DNA of 64,000 bases from an uncultured Dokdonia sp. Lineage in GTDB: Bacteria; Bacteroidota; Bacteroidia; Flavobacteriales; Flavobacteriaceae. The first letter of the stretch is position 1; each line of letters begins with the position of its first letter. The stretch spans positions 1-64,000 of the forward strand of contig NZ_CANLOB010000012.1 of NCBI RefSeq assembly GCF_947492815.1, read 5' to 3'. Made by a program: the position numbers and the translations under genes. Of this stretch, positions 36,428 through 44,283 are shown piece by piece. The notes beneath the pieces were generated by a model. That model did no database searches. It was given only the letters and a program-made list of their open reading frames with translations, and was not told the origin of the DNA.

Positions 36428-37876
36428 TTAATTTAGTAGGTTACTTACTTGTTCTTCTATAACTTCATCAAACATTTTAAGAAACATTGAAGGAGTATCT
36501 TCATTTTTATAAATTTCTTTATGAGCAAGATTATTTAATTGCTTAATTATAATATCTCCTTTGGAGTTGCTTTTTCCGAAAAAATTTTTCTTTGGCTCTT
36601 TTCCTATTATATAATCCATAATCTTAGCATGATCTTGATTACTATGAAAAGGAGCAAAAGCAATGTCATTGTTACTCATTTCATTTAGCCAATCATTGAA
36701 ATAATTCATGAACTTGGAAAAATTGTCTTTATAAAAATCAGAAGTATAAAATTCTTTTGTAATTGCTTCATTACTAAAATCTCCTCTGGAGTTTAACAGT
36801 TGATTCATAGATTTTTCTAAAAATCGTTGTAGTAAACTCAATTTTGATAGAGGAAGACTAATTTTTTTCTTTGTATCAACTCCTAGATTTTCATACACTA
36901 ACTTCTTCCCATCTTCTTCTATTCCAAACTCTTTAATTGTATGGTTTAAATTTGATATAGAATCAACATAATCTACTATAGCTAATGCTCCTGCCATTTC
37001 TAAAAAATGAGCATCATTCTTCTGTTGTCCTTTGCCTTCGGCATAATCCATGTTATTATTAGAATGATCACCTAAATGATAAAAAGCATCCAATGACATA
37101 TTATCAAAAATCGCATGTTGATAATAACTTAATGCAGCTTTTGCTTTACTAAAAAACGTAGAAGAATCAATTGTTTTTTGACCATCATCAGGTTCTGAAA
37201 CTTTAAAGTAAGGCAGATATGTTATTGCTCCAATTCTAGACTTACTGATAATATTCGAGTTAATAACACTTGGGTCTTCTTGTCTTAAATTTTTGAGTAA
37301 TAAAGGGAAACCAGAAGCTCCTGTTCCTCCAAAAATTGAACTAATAATAAAGATTGCATCTCCCTCATTAAATGAATTAGTAAACTCCTTATATTCTACT
37401 GAATCAACTATTTTATTAAGTACAATACTCCCAATATTAGGATTTCCTTTAAAACCCACTGTCATATCAGCTTCAATATTTTCTTTGGAAAATAACAAGT
37501 CGATAAATGCTTTATTCTCGTTATCTAAACCATTATAGTCTATAGACTCTCCAAATTTTTGTCCACTTCCGTCTACATTAAATTTAAAATTATCACTTAA
37601 GTTAGAAACATTTCCATCAGTTAATTGAGGAAGTGTGCTAATTCTAGTGCCAAAAAAATTATTATTTGTACCTACTTCTTTAAAAATATTTTGGTATTTA
37701 GTAAGAATGTCTCCTGTTTTATTGAGATCTCCGTTTGCTGTATCTGGATCTATTATTATCGGCACAACAGTATCAAAACCATTACTAAGTTTAACACCCG
37801 ATGCTAACAACATTGCTAACGCTTTTATTACTCTAGATCCAGTACCTCCTATTCCGAATACATATAATTTTGCCAT
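36428..37876 (-). CDS. Tubulin/FtsZ-like GTPase
   Basis: A 482-residue protein of the tubulin-FtsZ superfamily. The first nucleotide loop is FGIGGTGSRV (7-16), the equivalent of GVGGAG in FtsZ. The second, ISSIFGGTGASGFP (178-191), is the tubulin signature loop G-G-T-G-x-S-G. A T3/T4-like element GFKGNPNIGS is at 141-150. It is not FtsZ itself: the sequence is far diverged, lacks the FtsZ C-terminal tail, and sits in an unrelated operon. It fits the FtsZ-like families described from genome comparison as parts of a membrane-remodelling system with vWA and OmpA proteins. It should bind GTP and polymerise in the cytoplasm. Confidence 0.87.
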   Translation of the reverse strand: MAKLYVFGIGGTGSRVIKALAMLLASGVKLSNGFDTVVPIIIDPDTANGDLNKTGDILTKYQNIFKEVGTNNNFFGTRISTLPQLTDGNVSNLSDNFKFNVDGSGQKFGESIDYNGLDNENKAFIDLLFSKENIEADMTVGFKGNPNIGSIVLNKIVDSVEYKEFTNSFNEGDAIFIISSIFGGTGASGFPLLLKNLRQEDPSVINSNIISKSRIGAITYLPYFKVSEPDDGQKTIDSSTFFSKAKAALSYYQHAIFDNMSLDAFYHLGDHSNNNMDYAEGKGQQKNDAHFLEMAGALAIVDYVDSISNLNHTIKEFGIEEDGKKLVYENLGVDTKKKISLPLSKLSLLQRFLEKSMNQLLNSRGDFSNEAITKEFYTSDFYKDNFSKFMNYFNDWLNEMSNNDIAFAPFHSNQDHAKIMDYIIGKEPKKNFFGKSNSKGDIIIKQLNNLAHKEIYKNEDTPSMFLKMFDEVIEEQVSNLLN

Positions 37877-37879
37877 AGT

Positions 37880-38308
37880 TTAAAAAGGATTGTGAGAATT
37901 ATGTTTACTAAATCGTTTTATTATTAAAGTATATATAAGTGATACTATAATAGAATAGAGTACTGTTATCATACCTATTTGAAAGATGAAGTATTCTGGA
38001 TTTATTTGATCTCCAGTATACACTCCTAATTCATCAAGTATACATGTATTATTATAGATAATCCCTGTCGTTGCGGCATAGTGTATAATAGAGATTATTA
38101 ATATGGTAATTAACCACATCAATCTTTGCTTACGAATTGGTTCCCATACTTTATAAAAAAGCACTAAAAGAAAAAAAGGAACTAGAAATAACATCCAACC
38201 AAACTTCCCATAGTCATTATTTTCCCACAAACAGGTTAATAATATTTCATAATTGTCCCAACTGAAAAAATATTCATAAATAGGAGCTAATAAATTGTTC
38301 AAATTCAT
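37880..38308 (-). CDS. Small multi-pass membrane protein of the tubulin-like operon
   Basis: A 142-residue protein with three or four predicted transmembrane helices (about 35-53, 62-82 and 105-130) and short polar loops. It is rich in aromatic residues. No family was recognised. It fits tightly between the vWA-like lipoprotein (4 bp) and the tubulin-like gene (3 bp), so it is part of the same transcript. It may be a membrane anchor for the tubulin-like protein, which is inference from position only. Confidence 0.78.
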   Translation of the reverse strand: MNLNNLLAPIYEYFFSWDNYEILLTCLWENNDYGKFGWMLFLVPFFLLVLFYKVWEPIRKQRLMWLITILIISIIHYAATTGIIYNNTCILDELGVYTGDQINPEYFIFQIGMITVLYSIIVSLIYTLIIKRFSKHNSHNPF

Positions 38309-38312
38309 GGTT

Positions 38313-39827
38313 TTAATGTTTAACTTTTAATACTAATTTTAAATATTCATCACTTTTGCTTACTTTTTTATATGCTTTCGAAATTCCTGTCATAAGATTA
38401 TCAAAAGCGAAAGTTTTCCCTCTATCATTTTCTATATCACAATCATTTTCTATACCCGTGTTTTTAATCCAAGAAGGAAGATTATTTTCTAATATTATCT
38501 CTAATTCTCCAGTTACATTATAATCTGCTTTAATAGTTATTAAATGGGACAAAATGACATTTTCATTTTCATTTATTTTTTCAATAGCTCTATAAGTAGC
38601 ACTATTTTTAGATAAACTATCTATTGTTTTTATTTCCTCTATTATATATTGAGTGTCACCTTCTATTCTATAATTTTCTTTATCTAATACATAAGATGGC
38701 GATGTAGGTACTCCCAAATAATTAATTGCTATTGCAAATTGTAAATAATTTTCACCTCCACGATTAAATCTTTCTGCATCTTCAATCTCTTTTACTAATC
38801 CGTTTCCACCTCTTCCTACTTTTTTAAACGATCCTTTTTTCTCTTCACCTTGAGTAAGTATCGTATAGTCATACTTTAAATTATCAGTTAAAAAGAACCT
38901 GGCTTGTTCCATGAAACCTGACAATTCTTCTATAATGACAGTATTTTTCAATGCACTGTCAATAATTTCTTTACTTCCGAATAACAAGATATAATAAGGC
39001 CTTTGTTGATCTATACTCACATTATCACAATTAGACTCTGTATAATAAGTACCTTTGTAATTTGATGATAATTTTAATACAACTGTTTCTATAGCATTCC
39101 CTCTAAGAGCACTTACAAAAGCTTTTTCTATATCTACTTCAACTATATTTACATTACCATCACTAGTAGAATAGATGCCATCAGTCACAACAATACTCAG
39201 ATTATCCCCAATGGCATTTTTTATTGCATTCGTAAAAATAAATTCATGATCAGAAGAACTAGTTCCCTGTGTTCTAATATTCTTATTATCTATTTTATCT
39301 AATAAATTAGAGGTTTTATATTCTCTAGTATTTACAAAGTAAGGAGTGAAATCTGGATCATTTTTATCAATTATTCTATGCATGTTTTTATTGAAGTTAT
39401 CTCCAGTTAAATAACCATTCATAGAACCTGAATTTTCAAAATAGAAATTTATTTTAGCGCCTTTATTCTCAATATCATCTATTGCATTAATCTCTGGATT
39501 AAATATTACAACTTCATTTTTATGCCTCTTTTTTTTTGAAATAGATATAATTAAATTATGAAGCTCATCATTATTAATCGTATTATTTTCTCCAATTAAG
39601 ACAGCCAAATCTTGTTTATTTTTCATTGTATATTTTACAAGACTATTCCACTCACTTTCATCAATTGTATTGTCATTCCGAAGTGCTATACTTATTTTTT
39701 TATTTAATTCATCAGTGGGATCAGTAGTACAAGAATTTAAAAACATTAGTATCCCTAATAAAAACATTGTTTTTAAAAAAAATAATGTCAAATTCACTTT
39801 TTGAATGGTAATTCTGTTCATACTCAT
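38313..39827 (-). CDS. vWA-like lipoprotein, first gene of the tubulin-like operon
   Basis: A 504-residue protein from ATG 39827 (an ATG at 39821 is equally possible), with a lipoprotein signal ending MFLNSC (Cys33). The frame could be extended to a TTG at 39908, but that would bury the signal peptide. It has a von Willebrand A-like core: INFYFENSGSMNGY at about 126-139 matches the MIDAS motif DxSxS with Glu in place of Asp, and NLSIVVTDGIYS further on matches the TDG motif. The remainder is mixed alpha/beta, with a beta-rich C-terminus. vWA proteins are reported in FtsZ-like gene neighbourhoods. It is probably at the periplasmic face or outer membrane. Confidence 0.8.
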   Translation of the reverse strand: MSMNRITIQKVNLTLFFLKTMFLLGILMFLNSCTTDPTDELNKKISIALRNDNTIDESEWNSLVKYTMKNKQDLAVLIGENNTINNDELHNLIISISKKKRHKNEVVIFNPEINAIDDIENKGAKINFYFENSGSMNGYLTGDNFNKNMHRIIDKNDPDFTPYFVNTREYKTSNLLDKIDNKNIRTQGTSSSDHEFIFTNAIKNAIGDNLSIVVTDGIYSTSDGNVNIVEVDIEKAFVSALRGNAIETVVLKLSSNYKGTYYTESNCDNVSIDQQRPYYILLFGSKEIIDSALKNTVIIEELSGFMEQARFFLTDNLKYDYTILTQGEEKKGSFKKVGRGGNGLVKEIEDAERFNRGGENYLQFAIAINYLGVPTSPSYVLDKENYRIEGDTQYIIEEIKTIDSLSKNSATYRAIEKINENENVILSHLITIKADYNVTGELEIILENNLPSWIKNTGIENDCDIENDRGKTFAFDNLMTGISKAYKKVSKSDEYLKLVLKVKH

Positions 39828-39850
39828 TATTCTTAAAATTCTCTCTGATA

Positions 39851-39883
39851 CAATAATAAAGTAATCATCACTTTTTTGATTAC
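39851..39883 (-). promoter_or_regulatory. Candidate promoter and operator of the tubulin-like operon
   Basis: On the minus strand, TATTATTG (39858-39851) is one base off the Bacteroidota -7 box TAnnTTTG and lies 23 bp before the chosen ATG. Just upstream is an inverted repeat, GTAATCA-N9-TGATTAC (39861-39883), where a -33 region would be. This is the position of a repressor or activator site. By eye only; no transcript evidence. Confidence 0.4.
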
Positions 39884-39914
39884 GGAAAACCATAACCAAA
39901 AAAAACAAAGCAAA

Positions 39915-39938
39915 AAACCCCAGTAAATACTGAGGTTT
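39915..39938 (-). terminator. Terminator of the mnmA-S8-NMO-VOC operon
   Basis: An 11-bp stem (arms 39915-39925 and 39928-39938) with one G-U pair on the minus strand, followed by a T-rich stretch on that strand. It separates the VOC gene from the promoter of the tubulin-like operon, so that operon is transcribed independently. Confidence 0.75.
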
Positions 39939-39981
39939 ATAAAAAAAATAAATTAAATTTTAATTGATTACATACTGAAAA

Positions 39982-40356
39982 TCAAACATCCACATAAAAC
40001 GTCAGTCCATTCATATCTGGATCGAAAAAGGCAAATTCTCGTGTGCCCCAAGATGTTTCTTTTAGAGAAGTTTGTTCGTGGAATACATCCTTTGTCTTAT
40101 ACTCATCATATAAAGCGTCTATATTTTGTATCACAAAACGTAAGGAAGAAGCATTCAGTTGCTTCCAGTTAGACACATCATGCCATTGTAAGTGAATCTC
40201 AATACCATCACGCGTAATTCCAGCATACATAGAATTGTGTTGATCATCGGCGAAGGCAATTTGAAATCCTAATTTTTCTACATAATAACGTAAAGAAGCT
40301 ACTACATCTCGTACAGGAAGTACTGGATGAATTGTTTTTATGTAACCCTTAGCCAT
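39982..40356 (-). CDS. VOC family protein (glyoxalase/bleomycin-resistance type)
   Basis: A 124-residue VOC-fold protein. IHPVLPVRDVVASLRYYVEKLGFQ is the usual first module, with MYAGITRDGIEIHLQWH and a second module SLRFVIQNIDALYDEYKTK, ending EFAFFDPDMNGLTFYVDV, the metal-binding C-terminal strand in most family members. It is the last gene of a four-gene operon, 3 bp after nitronate monooxygenase. Bleomycin-resistance annotation of such proteins is usually by similarity only, and I see no reason to claim resistance. Confidence 0.88.
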   Translation of the reverse strand: MAKGYIKTIHPVLPVRDVVASLRYYVEKLGFQIAFADDQHNSMYAGITRDGIEIHLQWHDVSNWKQLNASSLRFVIQNIDALYDEYKTKDVFHEQTSLKETSWGTREFAFFDPDMNGLTFYVDV

Positions 40357-40359
40357 GAT

Positions 40360-41307
40360 TTACAAATTAGGAAGCGAACTAAGTTCCGTTTTCGCCTGAT
40401 TATATTCAGTGATCATTTCTGAGACAATCTGACCCGCAGGTTTGATATCGTGAATCAATCCCGAAATCTGTCCAATCTCAAGTTCGCCATCTTCTAGATC
40501 ACCTTCAAACATACCACGTTTTGCACGTGCACGTCCTAGGAGTTCTTTCAATTGCTCTGGTGTAGGCGATGTTTGATATAACTGAGCGACTTGCTCATAA
40601 AATTTATTCTTTATTAAACGTACAGGCGCCAATTCTTTCAATGTTAAAACCGTATCGCCTTCCTTGGCATCTACAATTGCTTGTTTAAATAACTGATGCG
40701 CACTCGACTCTTCACTAGCGGCAAAACGACTTCCTACTTGTACCCCATCGGCACCAAGTGTCATCGCAGCAAGCATTCCTCTACCCGTTCCTATTCCTCC
40801 AGCTGCAATCAATGGAATGTCGAGTTGTTCCTTCACCATTGGGATTAAGGCAAACGTGGTGGTTTCTTCACGTCCGTTATGTCCTCCAGCTTCAAAACCT
40901 TCAGCAACAATGGCATCTACACCAGCTGCTTGTGCTTTAAGAGCAAATTTGACACTACTAACCACATGTACCACTTTGATGTTATGTTTTTTGAGATGTG
41001 CCGTCCATAGTTTTGGATTTCCAGCACTTGTAAACACAATAGGAACCTTATAATCAACAATAGTTTTCATATGCTCTTCTATGTTCGGATAGAGCATGGG
41101 GATGTTGACTCCAAAAGGTTTGTCGGTTGCTTTTTTACACTTTTCTACATGTTCTACCAATACTTCTGGATACATGGAAGCAGCTCCAATTAATCCTAAT
41201 CCTCCTGCATTACTAACAGCACTTGCGAGGCGCCATCCACTATTCCATATCATGCCGCCTTGGATAAGCGGATATTGTATTCCAAATAAATCTGTAATTT
41301 TTCCCAC
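40360..41307 (-). CDS. Nitronate monooxygenase family FMN protein
   Basis: A 315-residue FMN-binding TIM-barrel enzyme of the nitronate monooxygenase (2-nitropropane dioxygenase) family, which oxidises alkyl nitronates; some relatives are enoyl reductases. Signatures are the N-terminal LFGIQYPLIQGGM, AEGFEAGGHNGREET around the active site, and the phosphate-binding stretch AAGGIGTGRGMLAAMTLGADGVQVGSRF. The start is GTG 41307 and shares one base with the TAG stop of the S8 protease gene, which implies coupled translation. The next ATG would cut off the first barrel strand. Confidence 0.9.
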   Translation of the reverse strand: MGKITDLFGIQYPLIQGGMIWNSGWRLASAVSNAGGLGLIGAASMYPEVLVEHVEKCKKATDKPFGVNIPMLYPNIEEHMKTIVDYKVPIVFTSAGNPKLWTAHLKKHNIKVVHVVSSVKFALKAQAAGVDAIVAEGFEAGGHNGREETTTFALIPMVKEQLDIPLIAAGGIGTGRGMLAAMTLGADGVQVGSRFAASEESSAHQLFKQAIVDAKEGDTVLTLKELAPVRLIKNKFYEQVAQLYQTSPTPEQLKELLGRARAKRGMFEGDLEDGELEIGQISGLIHDIKPAGQIVSEMITEYNQAKTELSSLPNL

Positions 41308-42920
41308 TATTGTTTGATGAGCTTTTGTGTTGTAGATCGTTCTGAATCTTGTATTTGTATAATATATACACCCGAAGTAAGTGTATTTACATTAACGGTA
41401 TTATTGTTTCTAGCAATGTCTTGTGCTAATACTCTTTTTCCTAATAGATCGTATACAACAATAGTTGCTAGTGAACTCCCTTCTGGAAACTGTACTTGAA
41501 AAATACTATTAGCAGGATTAGGGGATACGGTATACGCTTTCGCGAAAGCGGACTCCTCTAGACTTAAAACAGCATTATATGCATCTTCAAAATTAGGGAT
41601 TCCATACCCCATCTGTGGTGTAGGTGCTTCAAATAAATGTGCCGATTCTCTTACAAATTGCATGATCTCTTCATTCGTAAGTTCTGGAAAAGCTTGCCAT
41701 AAACTTGTTACAGCACCTGCCATAATAGGCGAACTAAAACTTGTTCCGTTGCTTGTATCAATACTACCGTTAGGTCTAATCACAGCACTACCTTGTCCCT
41801 TTGCCATCACATCAGGTTTTACACGACCATCACTAGAAGGGCCTATACTACTAAAACTCACATAATTTCCATTGCTATCTACAGCTCCAACAGTCAATAC
41901 ACCAGGTGCATCTGCTGGCGCGGCAATCATACCCGTACCTGAGTTTCCTGCGCTTGTTACCAATAACATTCCTTTTTCAAAAGCAATATTAGAACCTCTG
42001 GAGATAAAAGCCGTTTGTCCATCCATATCTTCATATGTATAACTATATGCTGGATTATCATATTCACGATATCCTAACGAAGTATTAATCACATCGACTC
42101 CTAAACTATCGGCACGCTCGGCTGCTTCTACCCAATAAGATTCTTCTACCGGGTTTTCACTATTAATATCTTCTGTACGGAAACAATATAAAAAGGCATC
42201 TGGGGCCGTTCCTACAAATTGATCTTGTATAAAACCAACAATATCACTTGCCGTACGTGTACCATGACTACTATTAGAAAATGCAAACTCATCATCTACA
42301 CGATCTACAAAATCATATCCATCTAGCAAGCGTCCATTATCACGTGTTCTCGCAAAACCTGCATTGGTATCTATCCCTGGGAAACCAGAATCTAATACAG
42401 CAACAATCAATCCGTCTCCTGTAAAATCTTGCTGGTGTAAAAAATCAGCACTTAACATCGTTACTTGATTTTCAGTAGCGCCATAATCATATTCTACACG
42501 TTGTTGACCTGTAGAATCTGGATCATTTTTAACAAATCCAAATCCATCTGAAGCTCTAGTAAGACTATCATCTGCAAATTCAATACTATCAACAAATTGT
42601 AGATTTCCAAGTGCATCTATGGCTTCTTGTGAACCACGTACGTGTACACAATTAAACCATTTTGATTTAGCTAATACAATAATCCCGTCTTCTGCTTTTA
42701 CCTGAGTGATATACGACTCATTTACAGGAACATCACGTTCATCTATTGCTACGCCATGCATTGCTTTTCTATCAATGGCTTCTTGTGTGAGAATGCTTAT
42801 AGGATTTGCAATACTTTCTGATACGTTTTCTTTATCTACAAAAAACACCCATGCATCTTCTTGTGCAAACGTAATAAAGGGAATTAGTAGGAATACCCAT
42901 CGTAGTAATCTTTTCATCAT
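41307..42920 (-). CDS. S8 subtilisin-like protease with T9SS signal
   Basis: A 537-residue secreted subtilase. The parts are: signal peptide (1-20), an I9-like or linker region (about 21-160), and the catalytic domain with Asp177 (AVLDSGFPG), His219 (SSHGTRTASD), the oxyanion Asn in SAGNSG (about 326) and Ser394 (GTSFSSPIMAG), then a T9SS type A sorting domain (about 463-537: YTVSPNPANS, LLGKRVL, SGVYIIQI, ending KLIKQ). The palindrome GCTTTCGCGAAAGC (41536-41549) encodes AFAKA at 458-462, exactly in the linker before the sorting domain. It is the second gene of the mnmA operon. Confidence 0.94.
   Translation of the reverse strand: MMKRLLRWVFLLIPFITFAQEDAWVFFVDKENVSESIANPISILTQEAIDRKAMHGVAIDERDVPVNESYITQVKAEDGIIVLAKSKWFNCVHVRGSQEAIDALGNLQFVDSIEFADDSLTRASDGFGFVKNDPDSTGQQRVEYDYGATENQVTMLSADFLHQQDFTGDGLIVAVLDSGFPGIDTNAGFARTRDNGRLLDGYDFVDRVDDEFAFSNSSHGTRTASDIVGFIQDQFVGTAPDAFLYCFRTEDINSENPVEESYWVEAAERADSLGVDVINTSLGYREYDNPAYSYTYEDMDGQTAFISRGSNIAFEKGMLLVTSAGNSGTGMIAAPADAPGVLTVGAVDSNGNYVSFSSIGPSSDGRVKPDVMAKGQGSAVIRPNGSIDTSNGTSFSSPIMAGAVTSLWQAFPELTNEEIMQFVRESAHLFEAPTPQMGYGIPNFEDAYNAVLSLEESAFAKAYTVSPNPANSIFQVQFPEGSSLATIVVYDLLGKRVLAQDIARNNNTVNVNTLTSGVYIIQIQDSERSTTQKLIKQ
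41536..41549. repeat. In-gene palindrome GCTTTCGCGAAAGC (S8 protease)
   Basis: An exact copy located at the junction of the catalytic and sorting domains of the S8 protease, in frame as AFAKA. Confidence 0.9.
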
Positions 42921-42938
42921 CTGTAGTTTTTTATAAAG

Positions 42939-44132
42939 TTACGAAATAACTCCGGAACCTAAACAAGATGCTCCGTCATACCATGCTACAAATTGCCCTT
43001 CGGCGATAGCCGTTTGCGGATTGTCAAAAATTACATACATCCCTCCTTCTACACGATACAAAGTTGCTTTTTCTAAAGGTTGTCTATAACGTATACGCGC
43101 TTCAACCTCCATCGTTTCATCTACAGCCAGCGTTAAGTCTTCTCGTATCCAGTGAATCTCTTCTTCTCTTACAAAGAGTCCTTTTCGGTATAATCCGGGA
43201 TGACTTTTTCCTTGTCCTGTATAAATGACGTTTTCTTTCACATCGGTTTCAATTACAAATAAAGGTTCAGCAGTTCCTCCTACGGCCAATCCTTTACGTT
43301 GCCCTTTTGTAAAATAATGTGCACCTTGGTGTTTTGCAACTACCTTACCGTCTGTAATACTGTATACAGGTTTTTCTGCGAGTTGGGGTAAGTCCGCTTT
43401 CGCGAAAGCGTTGCTAGCCACATCTTCACCTATCATTTGGGGTACCACTTCTTTAGGAATCTCTACAATCACACCTTCTTTAGGACGTAACTGCTGTTGA
43501 AGAAAATCCGGAAGACGTACTTTACCAATAAAGCAAAGTCCTTGTGAATCTTTCTTTCCGGCTGTCACTAGATCTTGTGCCAATGCAATCTCACGAACTT
43601 CTGGTTTTTGAAGGTGTCCAATAGGAAATAATGTTTTTGCCAATTGCTCTTGTGATAATTGACATAAAAAGTAAGATTGGTCTTTATTAGCATCGGCTCC
43701 AGCTAATAGTTGATGGATTTCTTCTCCATCTTTGGTAATCGTTTCTTTCTGACAATAGTGTCCTGTAGCTACATAATCTGCACCTAAACTTAATGCGATT
43801 TTCATAAACACATCAAACTTAATCTCACGATTACAAAGCACATCAGGATTTGGCGTACGTCCCATTTCGTACTCCTTAAACATATAATTAACAATACGTT
43901 CTTTATACTCTTCACTAAGATCTACCGTTTGAAAAGGAATCCCTAGTTTATTTGCAACGAGCATCGCATCATTACTATCATCTAACCATGGACATTCATC
44001 AGAAATAGTTACCGAATCATCATGCCAGTTTTTCATGAAAAGACCAATGACATGATATCCTTGCTCTTTTAACAAATAGGCAGTTACACTACTATCTACA
44101 CCTCCACTAAGACCTACAACTACTGTTTTCAT
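42939..44132 (-). CDS. mnmA: tRNA-specific 2-thiouridylase
   Basis: A 397-residue enzyme that 2-thiolates the wobble uridine of tRNA(Lys, Glu, Gln). It has a PP-loop SGGVDSS at 9-15 and catalytic cysteines Cys100 ([13 protein letters not shown]) and Cys200 ([11 protein letters not shown]), with the central and C-terminal beta domains after residue 210. ATG 44132 is chosen because homology begins with [11 protein letters not shown]; an ATG at 44198 would add 22 basic residues. An extension at about 223-258, not shared by typical MnmA, carries the palindrome-encoded AFAKA (43396-43409). It is the first gene of a four-gene operon. Confidence 0.94.
   Translation of the reverse strand: MKTVVVGLSGGVDSSVTAYLLKEQGYHVIGLFMKNWHDDSVTISDECPWLDDSNDAMLVANKLGIPFQTVDLSEEYKERIVNYMFKEYEMGRTPNPDVLCNREIKFDVFMKIALSLGADYVATGHYCQKETITKDGEEIHQLLAGADANKDQSYFLCQLSQEQLAKTLFPIGHLQKPEVREIALAQDLVTAGKKDSQGLCFIGKVRLPDFLQQQLRPKEGVIVEIPKEVVPQMIGEDVASNAFAKADLPQLAEKPVYSITDGKVVAKHQGAHYFTKGQRKGLAVGGTAEPLFVIETDVKENVIYTGQGKSHPGLYRKGLFVREEEIHWIREDLTLAVDETMEVEARIRYRQPLEKATLYRVEGGMYVIFDNPQTAIAEGQFVAWYDGASCLGSGVIS
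43396..43409. repeat. In-gene palindrome GCTTTCGCGAAAGC (mnmA)
   Basis: An exact copy in frame as AFAKA at residues 242-246 of MnmA, inside what looks like a lineage-specific loop. Confidence 0.9.
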
Positions 44133-44206
44133 AATTCTCACCCGCAATTCACTTCTAAGAAGAGAACGTTTTAGGGTGTTCGTTTTATTATTATACATTA
44201 TTTATG

Positions 44207-44222
44207 CGCTTTCGCGAAAGCG
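44207..44222. repeat. Intergenic GCTTTCGCGAAAGC palindrome
   Basis: A 16-bp perfect palindrome (core 44208-44221) in the 151-bp spacer between the DUF3179 gene end and mnmA start, 75 bp upstream of the mnmA ATG. Confidence 0.9.
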
Positions 44223-44283
44223 TATAAACATTACTTTTAAATAGCCTACAAAATTACGCAATTATTTGAGGCAGAACTATTCC

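Noticed and set aside
36428..37876. Bona fide FtsZ
   Set aside because: The nucleotide loops are kept but the rest is too diverged, there is no C-terminal FtsA-binding tail, and the gene is not in the division cluster.
27611..39908. Prophage or integrative element
   Set aside because: No integrase, capsid, terminase, attachment repeats or tRNA end was seen. Transfer is suggested only by apparent AT-richness and lack of the dispersed palindrome, neither of which was computed.
39828..39908. Long N-terminal extension of the vWA-like lipoprotein from TTG 39908
   Set aside because: It would place 27 residues before a clear lipoprotein signal peptide. ATG 39827 or 39821 is preferred.
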